Source of the DNA: CAVQCT01 sp964371785
GTDB taxonomy: Bacteria; Zixibacteria; MSB-5A5; GN15; FEB-12
Direction: 5' to 3'
DNA length: 64,000 nt
Assembly: GCA_964371785.1 (NCBI GenBank)
Contig: CAYJOL010000010.1
Location: 62,001-126,000, forward strand
Within the stretch, counting starts at the first letter, position 1, and each line of letters begins with the position of its first letter. Made by a program: the position numbers and the translations under genes. Below are positions 1 to 8,471 of this stretch, piece after piece. A model generated the notes under the pieces. That model did not search any database. It was not told the origin of the DNA and was given only the letters and a program-made list of their open reading frames with translations.

Positions 1-267
1 CTCGAGAATCGTCGGGATTTTCACTACGATATTGTCGGCGATCTTCACCAGTTCATCGGCTTCCTTCAGCATTCCCTGGTAATCGGTAGCGATGACTTCG
101 GCGGAGACCGGTCCGGGGACTATTTTGCAGATTTCTTTGAGTATGTCCCGGTAGGGGGCCGATTCCTTTGCGGCCAGTGACGGATTGGTGGTGACGCCGT
201 CGAGCACACCCATAGCGACCGCATCCCGGATTTCTTCCACATTTGCCGTATCTACGAAAAACTTCAT
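1..267 (-). CDS. tal: Transaldolase, small FSA/TalC type (3' end outside window)
   Basis: This is the N-terminal 89 residues of a class I aldolase-type transaldolase, which moves a three-carbon ketol unit in the non-oxidative pentose phosphate pathway. Reading leftward, the start MKFFVDTANVEEI is followed by DGVTTNPSL (about residues 23-31) and SAEV; the VVKIP segment places the expected Schiff-base lysine at residue 83. These are hallmarks of the short, roughly 215-residue family. The start ATG overlaps the truA stop as ATGA, so the gene is the last one visible in the fur-feo-ecfT-truA run and is probably translationally coupled. The protein continues past position 1. The family is clear. 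Transaldolase versus fructose-6-phosphate aldolase cannot be decided from this fragment. Confidence 0.9.
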   Translation of the reverse strand, partial: MKFFVDTANVEEIRDAVAMGVLDGVTTNPSLAAKESAPYRDILKEICKIVPGPVSAEVIATDYQGMLKEADELVKIADNIVVKIPTILE

Positions 268-1046
268 TCTGGCGATCCTTCCGATTTGTAACTTATCTTT
301 ACCAGGTAAAGTCCCTGGGGTGGTGCCGTGAAGCTGACTCGCTCCGCCGACGCGGTCAGTAAAATATCCCGAAATTGCTGTAAAGTCAAGTTCTGCTTAT
401 TTTTATCCTGATTGACCGTGCCCAGATTGACCATGGCGCCGACCAGCGACCGTACCATCGTGTGCAAGAATCGGTTACCTGTTATCTCAAAAACCAGCAA
501 CGGTCCCATCCTGCGCCAGATGGCCCGCGATATCTTACAGCGGTTGCTAACCTTAAGCGAGGCCGTGACACAAAACGGACTGAAATCATGATCCCCCACC
601 AAATATCCGGCCGCTTCGGCCAGCTTTTCAAATTCAATGACTTTCGGATACTCCCAGCGGAGCTCTCGATACAATGCCGATTGCTCCAGGGCAACCAGAT
701 AGCGATATCGTTTACGCACCGCGTCGAACCGCGCGTGAAACGCGAAGGGTACTTCGGATGACTTCCTGACCCGGATTTCCTTATCAAGATAGTAATTCAG
801 GGCATCCTTGTATTTCTCGGGAGGAAGTTCATGATCGATGCGAAAGTTGGCAACCTGACCCAGCGCATGAACGCCGGCATCGGTACGTCCGGCACCGATC
901 AGATTGACTCGTCGACCTGTCGTCTTCTCTATCGCGGCGGTAATTTCTTCCTGAATGGTTCGCTGAGAAGACTGAATCTGCCAACCGGCGTAGCTAGTCC
1001 CCTTGTATTCTATTAGCAGTTTGATATTTCGACCGGACATGCTCAT
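264..1046 (-). CDS. truA: tRNA pseudouridine(38-40) synthase TruA
   Basis: TruA isomerises uridines 38-40 in the anticodon arm of tRNAs. The 260-residue protein has the family's usual length. It shows the YKGTSYAGWQ opening, the catalytic loop GRTDAGVHALGQ with its nucleophilic Asp near residue 57, and the late NRFLHTMVRSLVGAM motif. The start overlaps the ecfT stop by 4 bp and the stop overlaps the transaldolase start by 4 bp, so the three genes are tightly packed. An ecfT-truA pair is also seen in Firmicutes; here the EcfA ATPase genes that usually precede it are missing. A second ATG two codons downstream is a possible alternative start. Confidence 0.97.
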   Translation of the reverse strand: MSMSGRNIKLLIEYKGTSYAGWQIQSSQRTIQEEITAAIEKTTGRRVNLIGAGRTDAGVHALGQVANFRIDHELPPEKYKDALNYYLDKEIRVRKSSEVPFAFHARFDAVRKRYRYLVALEQSALYRELRWEYPKVIEFEKLAEAAGYLVGDHDFSPFCVTASLKVSNRCKISRAIWRRMGPLLVFEITGNRFLHTMVRSLVGAMVNLGTVNQDKNKQNLTLQQFRDILLTASAERVSFTAPPQGLYLVKISYKSEGSPE

Positions 1047-1846
1047 CGTGTAACAAAATAAACGAGCAGAATTCCTGCTGAACTTGCCGCGCAGAAGAGA
1101 AGCTCGGCTGAGCCGAATCGGGACAACGAATAAAACGTCCGTTCGCGACTGCTTTGATACCCACGTGCCTCTATCGCCAGGGCGAGTTCATCGGCTCTCT
1201 GGATGGCCGCCACGAACACAGGAATGATAATACTCGTAGATTTCCTCATGCGGCTGACAAGCGATCCGGAAAACCGGACGCCGCGGATTATTTGCGCGTT
1301 TCTAATAGTATTAAATTCATCGTAGAGAATCGGAATAAACCGCATGGCGATAAACAGAATCAGCGACAGGTCATAGACCGGCAGACGAAATCGTCGGAGC
1401 GGCTTGATCATTTTGGTAACAGCATCGGCAAGTTCAGAGGGTGAGTTGGTTAAGGTTATCAGGAAGGCCATGGAGATAAAGATGACCAATCTGAGAGAAT
1501 AGAAGGCCGCCAGATGCACGCCGCCTTCGGTAACGTGAAACCCGCCGAGTTTCAACAGAATCGGTGTGCCATGTCCGGAAAAAATCAAATGATACAGGCT
1601 CGTGATGGCCACCAGCAGAAAGATCGGTTTGAAATTATTCCATAAAGTCCCGACAGCTATGCCCGAGAACAACAGCGCGGCCAGCAACACCCCAAGCACG
1701 ACTGAATAAAAAATGAACGAGTCTGTCAGTAGTGCGAGTATCAGTACGAGAGTGACAGGCAGTATTTTGGCGCGGGCATCGAGACGATGCAGATAAGAAT
1801 CCAGGGGGCGATATTGCCCCAGGAGAACGGGCGTCGTTTGAAACAT
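1043..1846 (-). CDS. ecfT: ECF transporter transmembrane component (EcfT/CbiQ family)
   Basis: This 267-residue polytopic membrane protein belongs to the EcfT/CbiQ family. That family couples substrate-binding S components to the EcfA ATPases in energy-coupling-factor vitamin and metal uptake. Evidence is the N-terminal LDARAKI segment, several hydrophobic helices, and the coupling-helix type motif around ADELALAIEARGY (about residues 216-228), which carries the family's Ala-Arg-Gly core. It lies 52 bp after the small FeoB-associated gene and overlaps truA by 4 bp. No EcfA or S component is in this window, so the ATPases must be encoded elsewhere. Its position inside an iron operon may point to a metal substrate such as Co or Ni, but that is a guess. 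Confidence 0.85.
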   Translation of the reverse strand: MFQTTPVLLGQYRPLDSYLHRLDARAKILPVTLVLILALLTDSFIFYSVVLGVLLAALLFSGIAVGTLWNNFKPIFLLVAITSLYHLIFSGHGTPILLKLGGFHVTEGGVHLAAFYSLRLVIFISMAFLITLTNSPSELADAVTKMIKPLRRFRLPVYDLSLILFIAMRFIPILYDEFNTIRNAQIIRGVRFSGSLVSRMRKSTSIIIPVFVAAIQRADELALAIEARGYQSSRERTFYSLSRFGSAELLFCAASSAGILLVYFVTR

Positions 1847-1898
1847 GATATCAGCTAATTTACGCTCAATATAGGCGAAGGCGTCGGCAGTGTCAAAC

Positions 1899-2066
1899 TT
1901 ATGTTACCTGCCGCGGCGTCCGGTCTTTTGGTGGCCGATAGGATTTCATGACCTGGCAGCTGGCGCAAGCTTTCTTCCGTCTGCCCGCGACATAATGGTA
2001 TACCAAAAATGCCACGGCTCCGGCTATTGATATTCCGATAATGATATCCTGAATCAGAGTGTCCAT
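1899..2066 (-). CDS. FeoB-associated Cys-rich small membrane protein
   Basis: This 55-residue protein starts MDTLIQDIIIGISIAGAVAF, has one N-terminal membrane helix (about residues 6-24), then a basic stretch and a CASC motif (Cys34 and Cys37), and ends with a Lys/Arg/Pro-rich tail. It matches the pattern of the small FeoB-associated Cys-rich proteins that follow feoB in many bacteria. Their role is unproven, but the membrane anchor plus cytoplasmic CxxC suggests metal or redox handling at FeoB. The ATG overlaps the feoB stop by one base (TGATG), which argues strongly for a real, coupled gene. A longer 75-residue ORF in another frame covers the same DNA and looks spurious. Confidence 0.85.
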   Translation of the reverse strand: MDTLIQDIIIGISIAGAVAFLVYHYVAGRRKKACASCQVMKSYRPPKDRTPRQVT

Positions 2067-4489
2067 CAGAGTCCCAATCCACTAAAGATTTGATAGGTCA
2101 CAAATGCGCCCAGATAAGCCAGGACTGTCATATAGCCGAATACGGCTACCGGATATTTCCAGTTCAATGTTTCCTGTCTGATTGTGACCAGGGTCGCCCC
2201 GCACTGGCAGCAGAGCGCGAAGAAAACCATAATTGAGAGGGCGACCGACGGCGAGAAAACGGGCTGGCCGATTCTCGGACCGTCCTCCCACATCGCCTGG
2301 CGCATTTTGGTAATAAGCGAAGTTGATTCCTCATTGACATCGGTGCCCAGGTTGTAGATTGTACCGAGTGTCGCGACAATAACTTCACGGGCGGGAAACG
2401 ACGCCAGTACCGCCATGGTGATTTTCCAATCCCAGCCGAGCGGCCGGAAGAGAAACTCAACGCTTCGCCCGGCTCTACCCAGATAAGATCCTCGTATTTG
2501 CTCACCCGCCCACTGATGGGCCAGGTCGTTCATGGCTGATTGATACCGAAGACGCTGGGAATTGAGTTGGGCGTATGCGTTCACGAGATCCTGCTGAGCC
2601 GGATGGTTTTTATTAAACTCCGAGGTAATCTGCGCGAGTCCGTCAAGAGATGGAGACTTGGCGAGCGTGTCGGAAATCCGGGCTGCCAATTCTCTGGTGT
2701 CGGTCGCTGCCTCAGCGAGCAACGCATTCACCGTCCTCTCTGCATCGACCCGAGTGGTCTCCCAGGCGGAAGTCTCAATATTCTTTCTTTGTTCATATCG
2801 AGTCGTCGCACTCTCCGAGCGCGGATAATAACTCAGAGCCCAAATGATGACGGTGATCGCCAGGATGACCGTTCCGGCGCGAAAAACGAAGGTCTTCACC
2901 CGATTGATGACTCTGATGGCGATCGATTTGAATACCGGGAGTTTGTATGAAGGCATCTCCATCATGAATGTCCCACGCTCAGCCTTGAATACAGTCTTTT
3001 TCAGAATAAAGGAGATCAGTATCGCCACGACCATACCAAGCGCGTAGAGCAGAGTCAGTACTAACCCTTGTAGATTGAATACGCCCAGATAGACTTTATA
3101 TGGGATAAAGGCGGCAATCATGACTGCGTAAACCGGAAGTCGGGCGGAACAGGTCATTAACGGTGCGACCATGATGGTCATGAATCTCAATTTACGGTCC
3201 TCGATAGTCCGGGTTGCCATTATCCCCGGCACAGCGCAGGCAAACGACGAGAGCATCGGGATAAACGACTTTCCTGACAGCCCGCACCATCTGAAGGTAC
3301 GATCAACAAGGAACGCGGCCCGGGTCATGTACCCTGAGTCTTCAAGAATAGCGATGAAAATGAACAGTATCGCTATTTGGGGCACGAAGACAAGCACGCT
3401 GCCAACACCCCCGATAACGCCATCCGTGAGCAAGGACCTGAGTGGGCCCTGGGCCATCTGTCCGGCTACAATGGTCGCCAACCAGCCGAACATTGAATCG
3501 ATTAGATGCATGAACGGCTCAGCCCAGCTGAAAATAGACTGAAAGACGGTCACCATGATCAGTAACAGGAAGATTGGTCCGAGAACCGGATGGAGTAAGT
3601 ACCGATCTATCCGCTCTGAAAGCGTGAGGTAGTCTGGTTTGAGGATGGTTGTCACTTTCGCGGCTAATTTGGTGGCACGTTCGTTAAGCACTTTTGTTTC
3701 CGCGATGGTTAACGCCCCGAACTGGTCACGAATCTTCTGCCGGCTTTCCTTAATGAACTTCTCGGCGGGCGGGCCGACTAGACGAGTGAAAGTCTTCTCG
3801 GCCGGACCATCTTCGTCGAACAGCACCCTCAGGCGATGCGCTCGGGTGCGGCAGGCGCTGCCGAACTGTTCGGCAAATGATAAGAGAATCGATTCAGTCA
3901 GCTGGTCGTAATAGTTGAGTGGTGGAATCGGCAATATTCGGACTTGCTCGGCAATCTCCGATTTGAGGCGGTCAATTCCCTGGCCACGGCTGCCCACCAC
4001 CGGGACGACCGGGATCCCGCCCAGCTCTTGTGACAATTTGCCGCAATCGATATGCAACCCCTTGCGTTCTGCGAGGTCCACCATATTCAACGCTACGACT
4101 ACCGAGACTCCTATCTGTAACACTTGATACAGGAAGTAGAGTCCCCGCTCGAGATTCGTGGCGTCGATTACAGTGATTATAGTGTCCGGCCTTGACTCAG
4201 GGTCAAGATCGCCGAATAATGCCGAGGCCGCGATATATTCATCGGGAGTAAAGGCCGACAGCGAGTATGTGCCGGGGATGTCGATTAACGAAAAGCGTTC
4301 TGCCGGAAGCTCCGAGACGGTGAATTGCCCGGTCACGCGCTCAACCGTAACACCGGGATAATTGCCGACCTGTTGTCTTAAGCCGGTGATGGCGTTGAAG
4401 ATTGTAGTCTTACCGCAGTTCGGGTTACCGCAGATGGCAATAACGTTGGCGGGAGTAAGTCGAGTCTGAGATGGTGCGTCCATTGACAT
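2066..4489 (-). CDS. feoB: Ferrous iron transporter FeoB
   Basis: FeoB imports Fe(II) across the inner membrane. The 807-residue protein has an N-terminal G-protein domain: G1 is GNPNCGKTT (residues 21-29), G3 is DIPGTYS and G4 is NMVD. A helical GDI-like region follows (about 170-270), then the polytopic gate-containing membrane domain with FVPQIAILF and a Cys-containing SFACAVPGIMATR motif. An insertion of about 100 residues (about 565-670), rich in Glu, Ala and Gln and predicted helical, sits between the ALSYYPR helix and the SYLGRAGR motif, which lie close together in the textbook enzyme. The gene follows feoA by 10 bp and leads into the small CASC protein. Regulation is probably by Fur through the promoter upstream of fur. 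Confidence 0.98.
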   Translation of the reverse strand: MSMDAPSQTRLTPANVIAICGNPNCGKTTIFNAITGLRQQVGNYPGVTVERVTGQFTVSELPAERFSLIDIPGTYSLSAFTPDEYIAASALFGDLDPESRPDTIITVIDATNLERGLYFLYQVLQIGVSVVVALNMVDLAERKGLHIDCGKLSQELGGIPVVPVVGSRGQGIDRLKSEIAEQVRILPIPPLNYYDQLTESILLSFAEQFGSACRTRAHRLRVLFDEDGPAEKTFTRLVGPPAEKFIKESRQKIRDQFGALTIAETKVLNERATKLAAKVTTILKPDYLTLSERIDRYLLHPVLGPIFLLLIMVTVFQSIFSWAEPFMHLIDSMFGWLATIVAGQMAQGPLRSLLTDGVIGGVGSVLVFVPQIAILFIFIAILEDSGYMTRAAFLVDRTFRWCGLSGKSFIPMLSSFACAVPGIMATRTIEDRKLRFMTIMVAPLMTCSARLPVYAVMIAAFIPYKVYLGVFNLQGLVLTLLYALGMVVAILISFILKKTVFKAERGTFMMEMPSYKLPVFKSIAIRVINRVKTFVFRAGTVILAITVIIWALSYYPRSESATTRYEQRKNIETSAWETTRVDAERTVNALLAEAATDTRELAARISDTLAKSPSLDGLAQITSEFNKNHPAQQDLVNAYAQLNSQRLRYQSAMNDLAHQWAGEQIRGSYLGRAGRSVEFLFRPLGWDWKITMAVLASFPAREVIVATLGTIYNLGTDVNEESTSLITKMRQAMWEDGPRIGQPVFSPSVALSIMVFFALCCQCGATLVTIRQETLNWKYPVAVFGYMTVLAYLGAFVTYQIFSGLGL

Positions 4490-4499
4490 GCATTCGCGA

Positions 4500-4730
4500 T
4501 CAGGCTTCCAGTTCTACCGTTATCAGCTCCGCCTCAGCATGCCGCAACGACAGACAGCACGAACCGACTTGTATCTCCATCGGGTCGCGCAACGGTGCAT
4601 TTCTCAGGTAGGTGATGGCCCGGCCAGGGACCACACCCAGTTCGATTAGACGTCGGCAGATCTTGCAGTCGCCAGTGAACCCCAGTACTGTTCCCTTTTG
4701 CCCGGGAGTCATTTTATTCAACGGTGTCAT
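4500..4730 (-). CDS. feoA: Ferrous iron transport protein FeoA
   Basis: This 76-residue SH3-like cytoplasmic protein assists FeoB. The order is typical for the family: an N-terminal MTPGQKGTVLGF, a central RRLIELGVVPGRAITYLRNAPLRDP with the conserved LG-(x)n-PG core, and a C-terminal LSLRHAEAELITVE. Two extra cysteines (CKIC near residues 22-25) lie in the loop before the conserved helix. The gene sits between the cytochrome lipoprotein (gap 11 bp) and feoB (gap 10 bp), so it should be on the same Fur-controlled message. Confidence 0.95.
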   Translation of the reverse strand: MTPLNKMTPGQKGTVLGFTGDCKICRRLIELGVVPGRAITYLRNAPLRDPMEIQVGSCCLSLRHAEAELITVELEA

Positions 4731-4741
4731 ATCTATTACCT

Positions 4742-5020
4742 TTATTGACTTTCTTTGCGCGCGAATGCAAGGTAGGCCTTGACTGCGGACCTTTCTTCAT
4801 AGTTCAACTGCAACTGCACTCCGTACTTGTCTACAGCCATATTCCATTGCTTCTCGGAGTAAGCTTTCGGGTCAATGAGCTTGTGACACTTATTACAGAG
4901 CGATTCATATATCTTCTTCCCTTGCTTTTGGGTGGTCGTCAGCTTTGGTCCGTGACCGCACGAAACTACCACCAACGCACCGACAAAGCCAAGGCTCGCT
5001 AACAGGCTCCTACTCCGCAT
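4742..5020 (-). CDS. Small monoheme cytochrome c lipoprotein
   Basis: This 92-residue protein has a lipoprotein signal: a basic start, a hydrophobic core and the lipobox VVVSC with Cys21. One heme c site follows, CNKCH (about residues 42-46). The C-terminal helix YEERSAVKAYLAF resembles small class I-like cytochromes, but an obvious distal Met is not seen; the sequence has only one later Met. Its start overlaps the fur stop by 11 bp and feoA follows after 11 bp, so it is an integral part of the iron operon. It may pass electrons that keep iron as Fe(II) for FeoB. That role is inferred from position only. Confidence 0.82.
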   Translation of the reverse strand: MRSRSLLASLGFVGALVVVSCGHGPKLTTTQKQGKKIYESLCNKCHKLIDPKAYSEKQWNMAVDKYGVQLQLNYEERSAVKAYLAFARKESQ

Positions 5021-5450
5021 TACCTTGAGAATCTGTGGTTTTACTTCCGTTTCGACAACTTTCGCACAATCCCAGAATCTCTATTTTGAACGACTCGGGG
5101 GCGAAATTCCGGTCACTCGCCTTCTCGGCCAGCAACCCGACTACCTGTTCGACATTGAACTCCGTGACCGATTTGCAGTTCGCACAGTACAGATGCCCGT
5201 GAGGAATACTTGTGACCCGATCATACCGCGTGATCCCGTCACCGATATTTACCTCTTGGGCCAGTCCGACCTTGCAAATCAGCTTCAGATTCCGCCAGAC
5301 CGTGCTGTAGCCGACCGAAGTGTCCAGCTGCCGCACCCTGTCATAGAGCTCGTCGACCGATACATGTTCACCCAATTCAAAAAAGGAGCGGAATATCAAC
5401 TCCCGCTGGGGAGTCATTTTGAAACCTTTGGTTTTTAAGAACTCTTTCAT
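5010..5450 (-). CDS. fur: Fur family metalloregulator
   Basis: This 146-residue DNA-binding repressor has the Fur winged helix MTPQRELIFRSFFELGEHVSVDEL, then GYSTVWRNLKLICKVGLAQEV (recognition helix near residues 48-60). The dimerisation domain has PHGHLYCANCKSVTEF and a C-terminal LCESC, giving the two CxxC pairs of the structural zinc site. It is the first gene of the iron operon and lies directly behind a promoter whose start region is covered by a perfect Fur-type inverted repeat, so autorepression is expected. The His-rich and second-site residues fit Fur better than Zur, and the feoAB neighbours support iron as the signal. PerR cannot be excluded by sequence alone. Confidence 0.93.
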   Translation of the reverse strand: MKEFLKTKGFKMTPQRELIFRSFFELGEHVSVDELYDRVRQLDTSVGYSTVWRNLKLICKVGLAQEVNIGDGITRYDRVTSIPHGHLYCANCKSVTEFNVEQVVGLLAEKASDRNFAPESFKIEILGLCESCRNGSKTTDSQGNAE

Positions 5451-5461
5451 CTACATCGCCT

Positions 5462-5482
5462 AAATGAAAACGATTTTCATTT
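5462..5482 (-). promoter_or_regulatory. Fur box, perfect 9-3-9 inverted repeat
   Basis: The sequence aaatgaaaa-cga-ttttcattt is a perfect inverted repeat with 9-bp arms and a 3-bp centre. It closely matches the classical Fur operator built from GATAAT-type hexamers. It lies 12 bp before the fur start codon and immediately downstream of a consensus -10 box, so a bound repressor would cover the predicted start site and shut off the whole fur-cytochrome-feoAB operon. Confidence 0.9.
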
Positions 5483-5485
5483 TCA

Positions 5486-5513
5486 ATTATACAGTATATC
5501 GACCGAAAGTCAA
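5486..5513 (-). promoter_or_regulatory. Sigma-70 promoter of the fur-feo operon
   Basis: On the minus strand there is TTGACT (5508-5513), a 16-bp spacer and TATAAT (5486-5491). The start site would fall at about 5479, inside the Fur box. Downstream genes are all on the same strand with gaps of at most about 50 bp. Confidence 0.85.
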
Positions 5514-5574
5514 GTGCTTTTCGTAACAAACTACGATTTTTTTTGAATTGATTTAAGCGGTTATTTGATAATAA

Positions 5575-5601
5575 GATAGCCACCCCGTCGAGGTGGCTGT
5601 C
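5575..5601 (-). terminator. Possible terminator after the M6 protease gene
   Basis: A hairpin with about 10 bp of stem (AGCCACC paired with GGTGGCT, plus GAT/GTC extension with one wobble) lies 35 bp downstream of the protease stop codon. The run after it on the minus strand (ATCTTATTATC) is only moderately T-rich, so this is a weak intrinsic terminator or a processing hairpin. Confidence 0.4.
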
Positions 5602-5635
5602 TGGACCAGTTTGAAGGATAAAGCCCTGCCTTTTA

Positions 5636-8392
5636 CTATTTGATCAACATCATCTTCTTGGTCTGGGTATCGTCTCCGCGCGTCAACCGATAGAAGTAGA
5701 TACCCGAGGCGACTTTGTCTCCGTTTTGATTTCGGCCGTCCCAAACGATGCTGTAAGTCCCGGGAATCTGGACTTCATCGACCAGTGTCTTCACTTTATT
5801 GCCCAATATATTGTAGACCTCCAGATTGGTCCGGGCCGCCTTCGCTCCCGATCCGACGTTCGACCTTAACGTGTACAAAATCGTTGTCGTAGGATTAAAT
5901 GGGTTGGGGTAATTCTGTTCGAGGTCAAACGACTGAGGCAGCCGCGCGAACGGCTCACCATCGTAGACCGATGTCGCCAGTCCGCCAAAGAATCTGATGG
6001 CGCGACCGAGCAGGTCTGCCCTGGTGTTGAGTTTCTGTCCCTGATAGTACCTGTTGTCATCGATGAACTCCACCGGGAGGCTGAGGAGTACGGATCGGAA
6101 AGTCCCGTTGTAGCTCACGCCGCAAGTATTAGTGGCGCTCTGCAGCACGAAAGCCGCCTCACCGCCATTCACGGGCATCAGTCTGGACAGTGGTTTGAAT
6201 TTGGATGACAGGGTCATGTACCGCGAGGCATCGCCGATACTGCTACCCGTGACGCCGTCGATAATCGGCCAGAGGAAAGAACCGCCGTAGGTAACGTGAA
6301 AGTAGTCGGCCAGAAACGCGGAATCCAAATTATTGAGGTCCGGAACGCCGCTCCACGTCGACAACAACAAATTCTTTCCGGCGTCGAGATACTGCTTCAT
6401 GACGCCGATATCCGCGGAGCTGATGACATTTCCGGCGGAATCCCCGGTATGCCAGAAGGCCATGTCGTACGCGGACAAGTCGCCTAACGTCGGGGTACCG
6501 GATATGTCTTTGTGCCAGACATCCGCCGGTACGCGCGCTTTATGAAGCGCCGCGACATAGAGCTGGTCATACGTCTGGCCGCGATCGGCGTCGACCACCA
6601 GAATATTGGGCTGGCCAATTGTCTGCTCGAACGCGAATTCTTTGTCATAGGTGACGCTGCCGGACACTCCGTTCAGAGAGTCACAGGTAATGCTCAGGTA
6701 GAACGAGTCTATCTGCGGTGTCAGGCTGTCTGGCACGGTGAATTCGATTGGGGCGGAAGCATTGGCGATGCCAAGATAATTGAACGTCCCCGGAACGGAA
6801 ACGGTACTGGTGGAGAAGCTTATGCTGGGATTGTCGGTACTCAACGTCGCGTGCACGTTATATGCTTCGCGCATCTCGTTTCGCACGTGGAAGAAGAACT
6901 GTATCGTCTCGCCCGGCTCAATAATACGATCATTATCGCCGTAGAACGAGTCATCGAATCTCAGCGAATCAATACCAAACATCTTCACCCACGGTCGTGA
7001 GTACGTGACATCGAGGTCCGCATACATAATTGAGTCCGGATCACTGATATTCCAGACACTGCAGCTCGTATAATTGTCGGAGTCATATACACGCGAATTC
7101 GGCGACGTATAGACATTGAAATTTCGGTTGTTCGTGGCGCCGGGGAATGGGTCGCCAGCATCCCCCCTGCTTCCGGCAAAGGCGAGCTGGTCGAGACCGT
7201 CGGCCTGCTCCAGGGCTACGTGGTAGTGGTATGGGTCTGTGTTCGTGTATACATCGTCATCCACATGATAGATCAACAGACCTGACCCTTTGAGACCTTC
7301 GTCGAACCCGGTCTGCTGTCGGTTCTCCACCAGCCAGTACTCGTGCTGGGCCGCACTGAGGCCGTCCTGAAGGCGGTAAACCACTGGATTCGTCTCCGAC
7401 TGGAGTATCGGCTGCTGGTACAGATTGTTGGTGACATTGGTAAAGGAAAGGAATCCGACCGCCGCCTTGCACCAGGGATCCAGGTGGGCCGGTTTTTTCG
7501 AACTCGAGTTGTAATTACCGGCCGCCATCAACGACCAGTACCCAAGTCCTTCCGATGTACCCAACAAATTCTCCGTATCATACAGATCCGGCAGGCCAAT
7601 GAAGTGGCCATACTCGTGGCAAAACACCCCGATCGGACAGATGTTGTAGGCGAATTCTTCCGGATTCAAAGTGTAGTTCGAAATGTAAACGCCGTCGTAA
7701 CGAACTTCAGAGGGTAGTCTGTACTTGTGGGACCATATCCCGGTGCCGACTTCCTCGGCTCCAGGTCCGGCGTGAATCACAATGACACCATCGCAGTTGC
7801 CGTCGCCGTCGTGGTCGTATTTCGAGAAGTCAACCGATGGATCCGCGTGCGCAGCATTGACCGCGTCGAGCGCAAGTAACTGCCCGTTAGTCAACCCATT
7901 GTCGCTGCCAACATAGTAGCTATAGTCGTTTGCCATCCGGTACCAGCCGTATATATCACCCTTAATATAAAACTGACCGTAAGAGACTTCCATGTAGTAG
8001 TCGGTCATGGAACCGGTCGGGTTGTAAATCGAATCAATTGTCCGGTCCGTGAACAGGATGGAATCAAATTGAGTCGGGGTGGCGGCTACACTCTGGCCGG
8101 TAAATGGATAATCAGGGAAATCGACCAGGATAACAATTACATTGACGGTGTCAGTGGTCTGGGTACCGGCTGCAAGGCCGTTCAGTTGTTTCGGCTTATG
8201 AAAGATCGAGTGCTCCGCCGGGGCGCACCCGCCCGCCTTCTTGAAGTTCTCCCAGTTGGCGATCTTCTGCTGGAGGACACCCTCGGTCTTCCATTTCTCA
8301 ACAACTTCCGGCGTCGGCGCAACCGCCGAGACGCCGGTATACATGGCCAGCAAGCTGACGAATGCTACTACTATGTTTAGGCGGGCTCGCAT
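5636..8392 (-). CDS. Secreted M6 (immune inhibitor A-type) metalloprotease with FlgD/T9SS-like C-terminal domain
   Basis: This 918-residue exoprotease has a Sec signal peptide (about residues 1-23) and a zinc-protease domain with HEYGHFIGLPD near residues 258-268, the HExGHxxGxxD form of M6 peptidases. A DHDGDGNCDG calcium-like loop lies around residue 195. Beta-rich domains and a ThuA/GATase-like stretch (ILVVDADRGQTYDQLYVAAL) follow. The last 90 residues hold YPNPFNPTTTI, WDGRNQNGD and GIYFYRL and end KKMMLIK, the FlgD-Ig/type IX-like sorting architecture. The gene follows the S8 protease by 79 bp and shares the same C-terminal domain, so both probably use one export route and one message. 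It probably digests extracellular protein; the substrate is unknown. Confidence 0.93.
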   Translation of the reverse strand: MRARLNIVVAFVSLLAMYTGVSAVAPTPEVVEKWKTEGVLQQKIANWENFKKAGGCAPAEHSIFHKPKQLNGLAAGTQTTDTVNVIVILVDFPDYPFTGQSVAATPTQFDSILFTDRTIDSIYNPTGSMTDYYMEVSYGQFYIKGDIYGWYRMANDYSYYVGSDNGLTNGQLLALDAVNAAHADPSVDFSKYDHDGDGNCDGVIVIHAGPGAEEVGTGIWSHKYRLPSEVRYDGVYISNYTLNPEEFAYNICPIGVFCHEYGHFIGLPDLYDTENLLGTSEGLGYWSLMAAGNYNSSSKKPAHLDPWCKAAVGFLSFTNVTNNLYQQPILQSETNPVVYRLQDGLSAAQHEYWLVENRQQTGFDEGLKGSGLLIYHVDDDVYTNTDPYHYHVALEQADGLDQLAFAGSRGDAGDPFPGATNNRNFNVYTSPNSRVYDSDNYTSCSVWNISDPDSIMYADLDVTYSRPWVKMFGIDSLRFDDSFYGDNDRIIEPGETIQFFFHVRNEMREAYNVHATLSTDNPSISFSTSTVSVPGTFNYLGIANASAPIEFTVPDSLTPQIDSFYLSITCDSLNGVSGSVTYDKEFAFEQTIGQPNILVVDADRGQTYDQLYVAALHKARVPADVWHKDISGTPTLGDLSAYDMAFWHTGDSAGNVISSADIGVMKQYLDAGKNLLLSTWSGVPDLNNLDSAFLADYFHVTYGGSFLWPIIDGVTGSSIGDASRYMTLSSKFKPLSRLMPVNGGEAAFVLQSATNTCGVSYNGTFRSVLLSLPVEFIDDNRYYQGQKLNTRADLLGRAIRFFGGLATSVYDGEPFARLPQSFDLEQNYPNPFNPTTTILYTLRSNVGSGAKAARTNLEVYNILGNKVKTLVDEVQIPGTYSIVWDGRNQNGDKVASGIYFYRLTRGDDTQTKKMMLIK

Positions 8393-8471
8393 GATGACTT
8401 ATTCCTTATTCATCGGTTTTGACTTGTGGTAGTATCCCAATTAAGTCAAAATGGTCTATGCTGTCCAGCGT

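Noticed and set aside
1855..2082. 75-codon minus-strand open frame at the end of feoB
   Set aside because: It shares DNA with the 55-residue CASC protein, which has a membrane helix, a conserved-type CxxC and a TGATG overlap with feoB. The longer frame has none of these.
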